Source: JAXGPF01 sp964463985
GTDB taxonomy: Bacteria; Verrucomicrobiota; Kiritimatiellia; JAAZAB01
DNA length: 35,184 nt
NCBI GenBank assembly: GCA_964463985.1
Contig: CAYXEK010000035.1
Coordinates: forward strand, 1-35,184
Reading direction: 5' to 3'
The position numbers were made by a program, and so were the translations under genes. Positions within the stretch are counted from its first letter, which is position 1, and every line of letters starts with the position of its first letter. The notes beneath the pieces are model-generated. The model did not search any database and was not told the DNA's origin. It worked only from the letters and a program-made list of their open reading frames with translations. This document shows, piece after piece, positions 8,067 through 15,824 of this stretch.

Positions 8067-8502
8067 GACCATGGACGAGCATCGCGGACAGGATGCCCAT
8101 CAGCAGCCCCATCAACACTTCAATGCGGGTGTGTCCCAGCAATTCCACCAGCCGTTTTTCGGACAGCCGGTGATTCTTGAAAAGTTCGTCAATCATCTGG
8201 TTGATGATGCGCGCCTGAATGCCGGCCGCGCGGCGGACGCTTTGGGCGTCAAACATCACCACGATGGCAAACGCCAGGGTGACGGCGAAAAGCGGATCGC
8301 CCAGGCCGCAGCGCAGGCCGACGGAAGTGGTCAGAGCGGTGGCCATGGCGGAGTGGGCGCTGGGCATGCCGCCGGTGCTGACCAGGTAACTGGGTTTGAT
8401 GCGCCGGGTGACGGCGAAAAAACATAACATCTTCGTGAGTTGCGCCACCACCCAGCCGCATAATGCGGCCCAGAAGGTCGGGTTGTGCCAGAGGTTTTCC
8501 AT
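8056..8502 (-). CDS. divergent PAP2-family (DUF212 / YuiD-like) membrane protein
   Basis: A 148-residue integral membrane protein. It has the DUF212 hallmarks: a WVVAQLTKM segment near the N-terminus, STGGMPSAHSAMATALTTSVGL (the PSAHS phosphatase-like motif), VMFDAQSVRRAAG and the C-terminal LGHTRIEVLMGLLMGI. Members are related to PAP2 phosphatases and haloperoxidases, but their biochemical role is poorly defined. The ATG at 8502 is preferred, with AGGGAG about 11 bases upstream; a TTG at 8532 overlapping the preceding stop codon is possible. It is the last gene of a minus-strand run behind a lipid-linked sugar transferase and pgpA, which suggests a job in lipid-phosphate or polyprenyl-phosphate metabolism (inference). 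Confidence 0.8.
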   Translation of the reverse strand: MENLWHNPTFWAALCGWVVAQLTKMLCFFAVTRRIKPSYLVSTGGMPSAHSAMATALTTSVGLRCGLGDPLFAVTLAFAIVVMFDAQSVRRAAGIQARIINQMIDELFKNHRLSEKRLVELLGHTRIEVLMGLLMGILSAMLVHGLMA

Positions 8503-8528
8503 ACAGCCTGATACTCCCTGAAATCCGG

Positions 8529-9944
8529 TCAATAAGCGTTTTTGCGGCAGCGGATGGTTTTCATCAGAATCTTGAAATCGAACGCCAGCGACCAGTTTTC
8601 CAGGTAGTACAGGTCATATTTCACTCTTTCGCGGATGTCGGTGTTGCCCCGCAAACCGTTGACCTGCGCCCAGCCGGTCATGCCCGGTTTGGAAACGTGC
8701 CGCCACATGTAACGGCTGATGTCTTCCTTGAATTGCTCCACGAAACAGGGCCGTTCGGGCCGCGGACCGACCAGGCTCATTTCTCCCTTGAGCACGTTCC
8801 ATAACTGCGGCAGTTCATCCAGGTTGTTCCGGCGCAGCCAGGCGCCGATGCGCGTGCGCCGCGGGTCGTCGGCCACGGCCCAGACCGGGCCGGTCGCCGA
8901 TTCGGCGTCAGGGCGCATGGTGCGGAACTTGTAAAGCTGGAAAACGCGCCCCTGTTCGCCGCAGCGTTCCTGGCGGAAAAGCACGGGGCCGCGCGAATCA
9001 CGGCGGATGGCGGCGGCAATCAGCAGCATCAGCGGCGCGGACAGCGCCAGGCCCAGGCCGGCGCCGAATACATCCTCCAGCCTTTTCAGCAGCCGGTTCC
9101 AGAAGCGGTCCAGCGGCCAGCGGCTGACTCCCAGAAGCGGGATGTCATCTATGGTCTGCAAATCCACGCTGTTGGTCATGATGCGGAAGAGGTCGGGAAC
9201 AATGTTGAAAGCCACCAGGTTCTGCTCGCATAACAGCAGCAGTTCCAACATCTGGTTTTGACCGATGCTGGTGTCGGTTAAAATCACCTGGTCGGCCAGG
9301 TGGCTTTCCAGGAACCCCCGCGTCTCTTCCAGCGTGCCTTTGACCAGATCCGGCGGCAGGCCCGGATGCACCGGCGCGTTGCCGGTTTTCAGGCAGGCCA
9401 CAACTTCCGAGCGCAGCCGCGGTTCGCGCTGCAATGCCTGGCGGAGACGGGCGGCGATGGCATCCGTGCCGAGCAGCATCACGCGGTTGACCGCCCGGCG
9501 GCGCCGGGCCAAGCGGATTTCCCAGTGAAAAAACAGCCAGCGTTCCACCAGGACGGTCAGGCTGATGGTGGGGATCGCCAGGAAGGCGACCATGCGCGCA
9601 AATTCCGGCTTGGTGCGCACCATGAAGGTCAGGGCAATGGCGATGACGATGCCGGTGATCACCCCGCGTATCAGGCGGGGAATGCGGCCGGCGAAGTCGC
9701 CGATTTGCGGGCGGACATAAAGTTTCAGGGATTGAAAGGCGAACAGCATGACCATGGTGGTCACAACCGCGCCGCCGGTGTACATGGTATAGAGTTGCGC
9801 CGGGGGCTTGTCATGGAAAAGCGGAATCCAGCCGCTTTCAAACCTGATCCAGGTGGCCAGCATGAATCCGGCGAAGACGGCCAGGGCGTCGCCGGCCACC
9901 GCCAGGCAACTGGCCAGAACATCATATGTATCCCGGACGCGCAT
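8529..9944 (-). CDS. undecaprenyl-phosphate sugar-1-phosphate transferase (exopolysaccharide initiating enzyme, WbaP/WcaJ type)
   Basis: A 471-residue polyisoprenyl-phosphate hexose-1-phosphate transferase. N-terminal transmembrane segments (about 10-130) precede a CoA-binding/NAD-like domain (RVMLLGTDAIAARL) and a hydrophobic helix (FGAGLGLALSAPLMLLIAAAI). The catalytic domain then has the signatures RDSRGPVLFRQERCG, LYKFRTM, NLDELPQLWNVLKGEMSLVGPRPE and KPGMTGWAQVNGLRG. Such enzymes move a sugar-1-phosphate onto undecaprenyl phosphate in the inner membrane and start capsule, exopolysaccharide or O-antigen units. The length and domain order are those of the full-length family. Three bases separate it from the upstream GT2 gene, so the two are co-transcribed. 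The sugar (glucose or galactose) cannot be read from sequence. Confidence 0.9.
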   Translation of the reverse strand: MRVRDTYDVLASCLAVAGDALAVFAGFMLATWIRFESGWIPLFHDKPPAQLYTMYTGGAVVTTMVMLFAFQSLKLYVRPQIGDFAGRIPRLIRGVITGIVIAIALTFMVRTKPEFARMVAFLAIPTISLTVLVERWLFFHWEIRLARRRRAVNRVMLLGTDAIAARLRQALQREPRLRSEVVACLKTGNAPVHPGLPPDLVKGTLEETRGFLESHLADQVILTDTSIGQNQMLELLLLCEQNLVAFNIVPDLFRIMTNSVDLQTIDDIPLLGVSRWPLDRFWNRLLKRLEDVFGAGLGLALSAPLMLLIAAAIRRDSRGPVLFRQERCGEQGRVFQLYKFRTMRPDAESATGPVWAVADDPRRTRIGAWLRRNNLDELPQLWNVLKGEMSLVGPRPERPCFVEQFKEDISRYMWRHVSKPGMTGWAQVNGLRGNTDIRERVKYDLYYLENWSLAFDFKILMKTIRCRKNAY

Positions 9945-9947
9945 GGA

Positions 9948-10652
9948 TTAAATCTGGTTGCCGCCAAGAATTTCGCGGGCGTTGTATTTGACGATACACC
10001 AGAGCGCCGCCACGCCGTCGCGCCAGGTTATTTTTTTGCCTTCGGAGTAATCGCGGCCGTAGTAACCCACCGGCACTTCGTAGATCCGCCAGGTTTTATG
10101 GGAGATTTTGGCGGTAAGTTCCACCTCGATCCCGAAGCGGTTTTCCCGGAGTTCCAGCCCCTGGAGGACTTCCCGCCGGAAAACCTTGTAGCAGACTTCG
10201 ACGTCAGTCAGGTTAAGGTTGGTGAACATGTTGGAGAGCGTGGTCAGGAACCGGTTGCCCAGGTAATGCCAGAAGAAAACAACCCGGTGCGGGCCGCCGA
10301 GAAAGCGCGAACCGTAAACGACGTCGGCATATCCCTGCAGGATCGGCGCCAGCAGCACCGGGTAATCGCGGGGATTGTATTCCAGGTCGGCGTCCTGGAT
10401 CAGCACAATGTCGCCGGTGGCCGCGGCGAACCCGGTGCGCAGCGCGGCGCCTTTGCCCTGGTTGCGTTCGTGGTAAAAACACCGTACATCCGCCGGCAGG
10501 TTCCGCATCAATTCGCGCGTGCCGTCAGTGGAGGCGTCATCCACCGCTATGATTTCGCGGGGCAGATTGACGGGGGCGTCGCGGACCGCCTGCAGCAATT
10601 TTCCCAGGGTGTGGACTTCATTATAAACCGGTATGACTATGGATAATTTCAT
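9948..10652 (-). CDS. family 2 glycosyltransferase (polyprenyl-phosphate mannose/glucose synthase-like)
   Basis: A 234-residue GT-A glycosyltransferase. It has the opening SIVIPVYNEVHTL, the nucleotide-binding DDASTDGTREL, the metal-binding DADLEYNP and a following YGSRFLGGP, as in dolichyl/polyprenyl-phosphate mannosyltransferases and related GT2 enzymes. There is no C-terminal transmembrane pair, so it is a short DPM1-like form. It probably loads a sugar onto a lipid phosphate or extends a lipid-linked glycan on the cytoplasmic face. It overlaps the pgpA 3' end by 32 bases and lies 3 bases before the sugar-1-phosphate transferase gene, a tight operon. Confidence 0.88.
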   Translation of the reverse strand: MKLSIVIPVYNEVHTLGKLLQAVRDAPVNLPREIIAVDDASTDGTRELMRNLPADVRCFYHERNQGKGAALRTGFAAATGDIVLIQDADLEYNPRDYPVLLAPILQGYADVVYGSRFLGGPHRVVFFWHYLGNRFLTTLSNMFTNLNLTDVEVCYKVFRREVLQGLELRENRFGIEVELTAKISHKTWRIYEVPVGYYGRDYSEGKKITWRDGVAALWCIVKYNAREILGGNQI

Positions 10653-11130
10653 CTATGCGCAGCAGTTGCCAGAGCCGCCAGATCAGGTGATTCAACCAGA
10701 GACTGTAAAACGCCGCGATGCAATCGTCAATCACAATTCCCAGGCCGCCGTGGCAGTCCTGGAGTCGGCGGGCCGGCGGCGGCTTGAGAATGTCCATTGC
10801 CCGGTTGGTCAAAAACGCCAGCAACAGCACCGGGGCCGTCAGGGGCAAGCCCAGCAGGCCGATGGGGAACGTAAAGTATTCATCGGCGACGATCCGCCCG
10901 TCATCCTTGTTTTGAAAGTGCCGTTCCGCCGCGCCGCAGATGGGGATTGCCAGGGCCGCCAGGACCAGCGCCGCGAGCGCTTGCCATGGCCATAGCCGCG
11001 GATCGCTCCAGAGCGGCGCCAGCGCCAGCATCAATAACAGGCCCGGCAAGGTGCCGAAAGTTCCGGATGCCACCGGGGCGTATCCCAAGCCTGCCCCGGT
11101 GGCCAGGAACAGCATTAATTTTTTTTGCAT
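10621..11130 (-). CDS. pgpA: phosphatidylglycerophosphatase A
   Basis: This 169-residue membrane protein removes phosphate from phosphatidylglycerophosphate to give phosphatidylglycerol. Diagnostic PgpA motifs are present: LATGAGLGYAPVASGTFGTLPG at the N-terminus, ADEYFTFPIG, and the C-terminal block DILKPPPARRLQDCHGGLGIVIDDCIAAFYS with the conserved Asp pair. Hydrophobic stretches between them match the predicted transmembrane helices. It is the first gene of the minus-strand run pgpA, GT2, sugar-1-phosphate transferase, divergent PAP2, all of which act on membrane lipid phosphates. The ATG at 11130 is the only good start and is preceded by the small palindrome at 11137-11172. Confidence 0.88.
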   Translation of the reverse strand: MQKKLMLFLATGAGLGYAPVASGTFGTLPGLLLMLALAPLWSDPRLWPWQALAALVLAALAIPICGAAERHFQNKDDGRIVADEYFTFPIGLLGLPLTAPVLLLAFLTNRAMDILKPPPARRLQDCHGGLGIVIDDCIAAFYSLWLNHLIWRLWQLLRIDEIIHSHTGL

Positions 11131-11136
11131 ATGGAT

Positions 11137-11172
11137 GAGCCAATTTCAAAACTAACGTTTTGAAAGCCACTC
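11137..11172. repeat. short palindrome related to the ends of the 25352-25471 repeat
   Basis: GAGCCAATTTCAAAA (11137-11151) faces TTTTGAAAGCCACTC (11158-11172). The inner 8 bases are perfectly inverted and the outer part is partly inverted. The left arm is identical over 15 bases to the left terminus of the large palindromic element at 25352. It looks like a core-less version of the same family, lying directly upstream of pgpA. Confidence 0.5.
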
Positions 11173-11209
11173 AGTAACATCCCACAGGTAATAAAGCAAA
11201 AATACAACG

Positions 11210-11271
11210 TCGGTTTCGAAATCGCTATCGCTATCGGGATCAATGCCGATTCCGATACCGATGCCGACCCC
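11210..11271. repeat. inverted array of degenerate hexamers (ATCG-n-n)
   Basis: The left half is made of 6-base steps of ATCG plus two variable bases; the right half is the same kind of array in inverse complement. The two halves meet near ATCAATG and could form an imperfect hairpin of about 25 bp. It lies in the 292-base gap 11131-11422 between nrdJ and pgpA, where no gene is seen. On the minus strand it is followed by a weak T-rich stretch, so a transcription-end or insulator role is possible. Confidence 0.5.
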
Positions 11272-11422
11272 GCATAAAACCGGAACTTAACCCCGTTTTG
11301 CCGGGAACGCAATAGCTGAATTTATCAGTAAAAACTGCTGTTTTCCGGTTGAAAATTAGAACTATGGGATGACAGTGAAAGCAACTCGGATGTGGATGTG
11401 GCGCGTTACCCGCATGTGAAAA

Positions 11423-14395
11423 TCACGAGCAGCCCATGGAATTGCCGCAGACGTAACAGCGGTAGCAGGTGCCGTTGCGGACGGTGATGGCGCCGCATTG
11501 ATCGCAAACCGGAGCATCTTCCTGGAAATGCATGAACTGGCTGTCCAGCCGCTGCGAATCCTCGTCCGCCGGCTTATCGGCGGCGCCCTTTTCCGGCGCG
11601 GCCGGCGCCGCGGCTTGAGCGGCCGGAGCGGCCGGAGCGTCCGCGCCGGCAAACTGGGCGGTTTTGGAGTGGCCGTCGGGGAAAGTCAAGGCCATCCAGC
11701 GGAATATATAATCCACCAGGGATTTGGCAAAAGGAATTTCCGGGTTTTTGGTGAATCCGCTGGGTTCGAAACGGCTGTGGGTGAACTTGTCAATCAGCGT
11801 GCTGACCGGCACGCCGTATTGCAGGCACATGGAAATGGCCGTGCCGAAGGCGTCCATGATGCCTCCCACCGTGCTGCCCTCCTTGGCCATGGTGATGAAC
11901 AGTTCGCCCGGCGCGCCGTCTTCATACAGCCCCACCGTCAGGTAACCCTGGTGCCCGGCCACTTCGAACTTGTGCGTGATGGACTGGCGCGTAGCCGGCA
12001 TGCGGTGCCGGAATGGCTTGTTGGCTGGGGCTGCGGACGCGCCTTCGGACGCCGCCGGTTCGTCGGCGCGCGCGGTGCTGACCGGCTGGATGCCCTTGGA
12101 GCCGTCGCGGTAAATGGCCACGGCTTTCAAGCCCAGTTTCCAACCGTCCATGTAAGCCTGCAACACATCCTCGACGGTGGCGCTGGTGGGCATGTTGATG
12201 GTTTTGCTGATGGCGCCGGAAAGGAAGGGTTGCACCGCCGCCATCATTTGCAGATGGGCCTGGTAGCGGATGCAGCGCTTGCCGTTTTTAGGCTTGAAAG
12301 CGCAGTCGAAAACCGGCAGATGCGACTCATCCAGTTCCGGGGCGTCTTCAATGGTGTCGGTTTTGTCCACGTGCGCGATGATGGCTTCGATCTGGGCGGG
12401 ACTGTATCCCAGGCGTTTCAACGCCATGGCGAGCGATTGGTTGACGATTTTAAACATGCCGCCGCCGGCCAATTGCTTGTATTTGACCAGCGCAATGTCG
12501 GGCTCGACGCCCGTGGTGTCGCAATCCATCATGAAACCGATTGTGCCCGTGGGCGCCAGCACCGTCACCTGGGCGTTGCGGAAATCATGCTTCTGTCCGG
12601 CAGCGCGGACATGCTCCCAGATCGCCTGCGCTTCCCGCAGAATGGCGCCGTTGCTGGCGGTGGCGGGGACATGCGACAGGGCTTCATGGTGCATCCCGAT
12701 CACGCGGTTGAACGGCTCGCGATTGGCGGCATACTCGTCGAAAGCGCCCTTGATCTGGGCCAGTTCAATCGAAGCGGCATAGGCGGCGCCGGTCATCAGC
12801 GAGGTCACCGCGGCGGCGAAAGACCGCCCGTCGTTGCCGTCATAAGGCAACCCCAGGCTCATGATTAATGCTCCCAGGTTGGCATAACCCAGCCCCAGCG
12901 GACGGAAACGATGGGAGTTTTCCGCGATTTCGCGCGTCGGATAACTGCCATGGTCCACCAGGATTTCCTGCGCGATGATCATGATGCGCGCCACATGCTG
13001 GAATTGCCGGATATCAAACACCTGGCGCTCGTCGGAAAATTTCATCAGGTTGATCGAAGCCAGGTTGCAGGCGCTGTTGTCCACGAACATGTATTCCGAG
13101 CAGGGATTGCTGGCGTTGATCGCGCCGCTGTTGGGACAGGTGTGCCAGCGGTTGATCGTGGTGTCATATTGCAGCCCCGGGTCGCCGCAGAAGTGCGCCG
13201 CCTCCGCAATGTTGCGCATGACCTGCCGCGCATCCAGCACTTCGACGATTTCACCCGTGGTGACGGCGCGGGTGTGCCAGACTGCGCCGGCTTGCACGGC
13301 GTCAAGGAAATCATCCGTCACGCGCACGGAAAGATTGGCATTCTGAAACATCACCGAGGAATAAGCGTCGCCGTTGAAGGAACCGTCATACCCGGATTGG
13401 ATCAAGACCCGCGCCTTCTTCTCCTCCGCCACCTTGCAATTGATGAAATCCATGATGTCCGGGTGTTGCACCTTGAGGCTCTGCATCTTGGCCGCGCGGC
13501 GCGTTTTGCCGCCCGACTTGATCACCGCCGCCACCTGGTCGAACACGCGCATGAAACTCAACGGACCGGAGGGCGTGCCGCCGCCGGACAGTTTTTCGCG
13601 GCTGCTGCGCAGCGTGCTCAAATCCGTGCCGGTGCCCGAACCGTATTTGAACAACATGGCCTCCGCGCTGGCCAGCCGCATGATGTCCTCCATGTTGTCC
13701 GCCACCGATTGGATGAAACAGGCGGAAGCCTGGGGATGCTGGTAGGAGTCTTCAGCTTTTTCGATCTGGCCGTTCTTGGCGTTCCAGTAATAGGCGGATC
13801 GGTTGTTGGAGCTGACGCCATACGCCTGGTGCAGCCCCACATTGAACCAGACCGGGCTGTTGAAGGCGGCATACTGGTTGACGCAGATGTGCGTCAGCTC
13901 CTTGTAAAACACTTCCGCGTCGGCCGCTGTCGTAAAGTAACCGTCAGCATGCCCCCAGTCGGCAATCGTGCGCGCCACGCGGTGCACAAGCTGGCGCACC
14001 GATTTTTCCCGCACCGTGGTGGCGTTTGTGCCATAAAAATATTTCGACGCGACCACGTTGGTCGCCAGCATGGACCAGCTTTTCGGCACTTCAATGTCGT
14101 CGGCTTCAAAAACGACTTCTCCCTTGTCGGTTTTGATGACCGCTTTGCGCAGTTCCCATTCGATCGCATCGCAAGGATGCCGGTCCGGGGTGGTGAATAA
14201 CGGTTTGATCTGAATGCCCATAGCCTTTGCCTTGCGCCCATTGCCTGCGCCCTTGCGCGGATTGCGGGAGCGGGCGACATCCGTGGATCCGTGGTTTTCC
14301 GAGTTTAAATTCCGGGGTATTTCCTTGGATGAATTATTAGCAGCACTGCCGTCCAACGTCAAGCTCAGGCCGGTTGGTTTCCGTATTTCCAGCAT
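11423..14395 (-). CDS. nrdJ: vitamin B12-dependent (class II) ribonucleoside-diphosphate reductase
   Basis: A 990-residue enzyme that makes deoxyribonucleotides using adenosylcobalamin. Key residues: FNSPVWFNVG (178-187); SACF with C226 and CNLASINL with C443 as the likely substrate-reducing redox pair; and NPCSE (430-434), holding the thiyl-radical Cys432 and Glu434. The C-terminal tail has a zinc-ribbon-like CDQCG...CYRCYVCG motif and ends near the shuttle cysteines, as in long bacterial NrdJ. An Ala/Pro-rich linker precedes the tail. The first 60 residues (a low-complexity ARSRNPRKGAG region) are not part of the fold. The start is set by AGGAG just before the ATG at 14395. Class II enzymes need no oxygen and tolerate it, useful where oxygen varies. 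It is monocistronic and apparently under NrdR control (box at 14495-14510). Confidence 0.95.
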   Translation of the reverse strand: MLEIRKPTGLSLTLDGSAANNSSKEIPRNLNSENHGSTDVARSRNPRKGAGNGRKAKAMGIQIKPLFTTPDRHPCDAIEWELRKAVIKTDKGEVVFEADDIEVPKSWSMLATNVVASKYFYGTNATTVREKSVRQLVHRVARTIADWGHADGYFTTAADAEVFYKELTHICVNQYAAFNSPVWFNVGLHQAYGVSSNNRSAYYWNAKNGQIEKAEDSYQHPQASACFIQSVADNMEDIMRLASAEAMLFKYGSGTGTDLSTLRSSREKLSGGGTPSGPLSFMRVFDQVAAVIKSGGKTRRAAKMQSLKVQHPDIMDFINCKVAEEKKARVLIQSGYDGSFNGDAYSSVMFQNANLSVRVTDDFLDAVQAGAVWHTRAVTTGEIVEVLDARQVMRNIAEAAHFCGDPGLQYDTTINRWHTCPNSGAINASNPCSEYMFVDNSACNLASINLMKFSDERQVFDIRQFQHVARIMIIAQEILVDHGSYPTREIAENSHRFRPLGLGYANLGALIMSLGLPYDGNDGRSFAAAVTSLMTGAAYAASIELAQIKGAFDEYAANREPFNRVIGMHHEALSHVPATASNGAILREAQAIWEHVRAAGQKHDFRNAQVTVLAPTGTIGFMMDCDTTGVEPDIALVKYKQLAGGGMFKIVNQSLAMALKRLGYSPAQIEAIIAHVDKTDTIEDAPELDESHLPVFDCAFKPKNGKRCIRYQAHLQMMAAVQPFLSGAISKTINMPTSATVEDVLQAYMDGWKLGLKAVAIYRDGSKGIQPVSTARADEPAASEGASAAPANKPFRHRMPATRQSITHKFEVAGHQGYLTVGLYEDGAPGELFITMAKEGSTVGGIMDAFGTAISMCLQYGVPVSTLIDKFTHSRFEPSGFTKNPEIPFAKSLVDYIFRWMALTFPDGHSKTAQFAGADAPAAPAAQAAAPAAPEKGAADKPADEDSQRLDSQFMHFQEDAPVCDQCGAITVRNGTCYRCYVCGNSMGCS

Positions 14396-14488
14396 GGGGG
14401 TCTCCTAACTACAAGGCGTTAAGTGAATTACAAAAGAAAAAGTTAAATGCACGCCACAATATTTGCCGCTTTTTTTAAAGACAAATCT

Positions 14489-14517
14489 CTTTTAACACTA
14501 CCTGTAGTGGTTGCCAA
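14489..14517 (-). promoter_or_regulatory. nrdJ promoter
   Basis: Reading the minus strand: TTGGCA (plus positions 14512-14517), a 17-base spacer, then TAAAAG (14489-14494), about 94 bases before the nrdJ ATG. The spacer is almost exactly filled by the NrdR box, so a bound repressor would block RNA polymerase. Confidence 0.55.
14495..14510 (-). promoter_or_regulatory. NrdR box (operator) in the nrdJ promoter
   Basis: The 16-base palindrome ACACTACCTGTAGTGG matches the known NrdR box pattern acaCwAtATaTwGtgt (ACACTA...TAGTG arms). NrdR is the zinc/ATP-cone repressor of ribonucleotide reductase genes. Boxes usually come in pairs; the only candidate partner, around 14453-14468 with a CAATATTTG core, is weak. 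The remaining sequence of the 14396-14663 gap is AT-rich leader, with no riboswitch recognised. Confidence 0.65.
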
Positions 14518-14663
14518 GCAAAAAATATTTAAAAAAAAACGCCTGTGCTGTTTTACGTGAAAAACCGGCCGTTTTCTTTTTTTTGTTGAAAAATTTTCAT
14601 TGGCTTTTCATGGAAAATACCTGGTTGCATTATGCGGGATTGATTGATAACATCGTCGGCATT

Positions 14664-15236
14664 ATGAATAAATTCATTTTTCAGCAATGGCACAGGTCAT
14701 GCATGCGCTGCCTGCCGTTGATTCTGGCTTATGCCTGTTTGGTGAATACGCCCCGGATTGAGGCCGCGCATTTGCTCGATTTGGGCGCGCGCTATCATGC
14801 GGAACATCACCGGTTTGACAAACTGCCCTTCGGCAACAACGATATTTCTTACCTGCTGGCGTATTCCTATGCCGAATCGCGGGCGCTCTGGCAATTGGGA
14901 GTGGATTTTGCGCCGGATTTGTCGGGTAAAATGGTGTGCGCCGGCGGCCGGGTGGTGGAAGACCTGGATTATGCCGTCACGCCGCATTTGAATTTAATTG
15001 TCAAGGACAACTATTTCCGGGGCGGCGTCGGCGTGCGCGCCACTTACGTGGAAACCGGAGCCGGCAGCGAATGGCTGGACCCTTACTGGCAGTTCCTGCT
15101 GGGCGTGAATTTGCCGCTGGCGGGGCGTTTCTCGCTGGATGCTTCCGCCAATTACGTCTTTCAACGCTGGGAATACCTGGACGGCTTTGATTTCCGGGAT
15201 TTGGAATACCAGTTGACTTTGAACATGCAATTTTGA
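14664..15236 (+). CDS. small exported beta-barrel-like protein, function unknown
   Basis: The protein is 190 residues from the ATG at 14664; an ATG at 14703 would also work and neither has a clear ribosome site. The N-terminus (RSCMRCLPLILAYACLVNTPRIEA) looks like a signal peptide. The rest is made of alternating beta-strand-like segments rich in aromatic residues at strand ends (DISYLLAYSYAES, LWQLGVDFAP, HLNLIVKDNYF, GVGVRATYVETG, DPYWQFLLGVNLPL, FSLDASANYVFQRWEYL) and ends in phenylalanine (LTLNMQF). An even-stranded small outer-membrane barrel of this length with a terminal Phe is plausible for BamA-dependent assembly. No family recognised. It starts divergently from nrdJ and leads into the polysaccharide gene run. 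Confidence 0.6.
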   Translation: MNKFIFQQWHRSCMRCLPLILAYACLVNTPRIEAAHLLDLGARYHAEHHRFDKLPFGNNDISYLLAYSYAESRALWQLGVDFAPDLSGKMVCAGGRVVEDLDYAVTPHLNLIVKDNYFRGGVGVRATYVETGAGSEWLDPYWQFLLGVNLPLAGRFSLDASANYVFQRWEYLDGFDFRDLEYQLTLNMQF

Positions 15237-15260
15237 CTTGCCGCCGGCGCGTTGGCCGCC

Positions 15261-15824
15261 ATGCTGAGCGCGCCGCCGCCGGATTTGCCTGCCATGACTA
15301 ATGCCTCCAAATCTGAAGCAGCCGACACGTCCGCGGCGCCGGACGCGATCGGGTTTGACTTGGAAATAGGTGCGGATGGAGTGGATGCGGCGCGGATCAT
15401 GGAAGAAGTGCGCGCGGCAGTGGCCCGCAAGACGGAAGCGGGCGTTTACCGCGATTTGCGCATTGCCCAGGCTGAACGCCATAACCTTCAGCATCTGCGG
15501 GATGACGAAAAGTTTTTGAGCTTCTACCTGGAATGCCTGCATGAAGCCGCCTGCGTGGATATCAATGATTTTGAAATCCGCGAGCGGCGCCGTTGCGGCG
15601 CAGAACTGCTGGTGATCTTGAAAAAAACGGTCTGGAAATTGTTGAAATTTTACACTTACCGTTTGTGGTCGCAGCAGAACCAGGTTAACGGCCTGCTGGT
15701 TACGGCGCTGGAAAGCCTGGATGAAAAATACCGGGCGCGCCTGGCGGAGTTGGAGGGGAAAGTGTCCGCACTGCAGCCGGCGGCGAAGGAAGGGGAACAG
15801 GTATGTCCACCGCCCGGCGCATAG
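15261..15824 (+). CDS. alpha-helical protein of a surface-polysaccharide gene cluster, function unknown
   Basis: About 187 residues from the ATG at 15261 (ATG 15294 or TTG 15252 also possible; none has a good ribosome site). It has a low-complexity N-terminus, then IMEEVRAAVARKT and a mostly helical middle. A basic, tryptophan-containing amphipathic stretch (LLVILKKTVWKLLKFYTYRLWSQQNQVNGLLVTALESL) leads into a short coiled coil (YRARLAELEGKVSALQ). Similar helical segments are familiar as N-terminal extensions of methyltransferases and glycosyltransferases in polysaccharide clusters, where they may dock on membranes or partners. Here the segment stands alone. Its 3' end overlaps the start of the next glycosyltransferase by 22 bases, so the two are translationally linked. 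Confidence 0.6.
   Translation: MLSAPPPDLPAMTNASKSEAADTSAAPDAIGFDLEIGADGVDAARIMEEVRAAVARKTEAGVYRDLRIAQAERHNLQHLRDDEKFLSFYLECLHEAACVDINDFEIRERRRCGAELLVILKKTVWKLLKFYTYRLWSQQNQVNGLLVTALESLDEKYRARLAELEGKVSALQPAAKEGEQVCPPPGA

Noticed and set aside
14396..14663. Cobalamin riboswitch before nrdJ
   Set aside because: The leader is only about 90 bases and no B12-box-like conserved segment is visible; the NrdR box explains regulation better.
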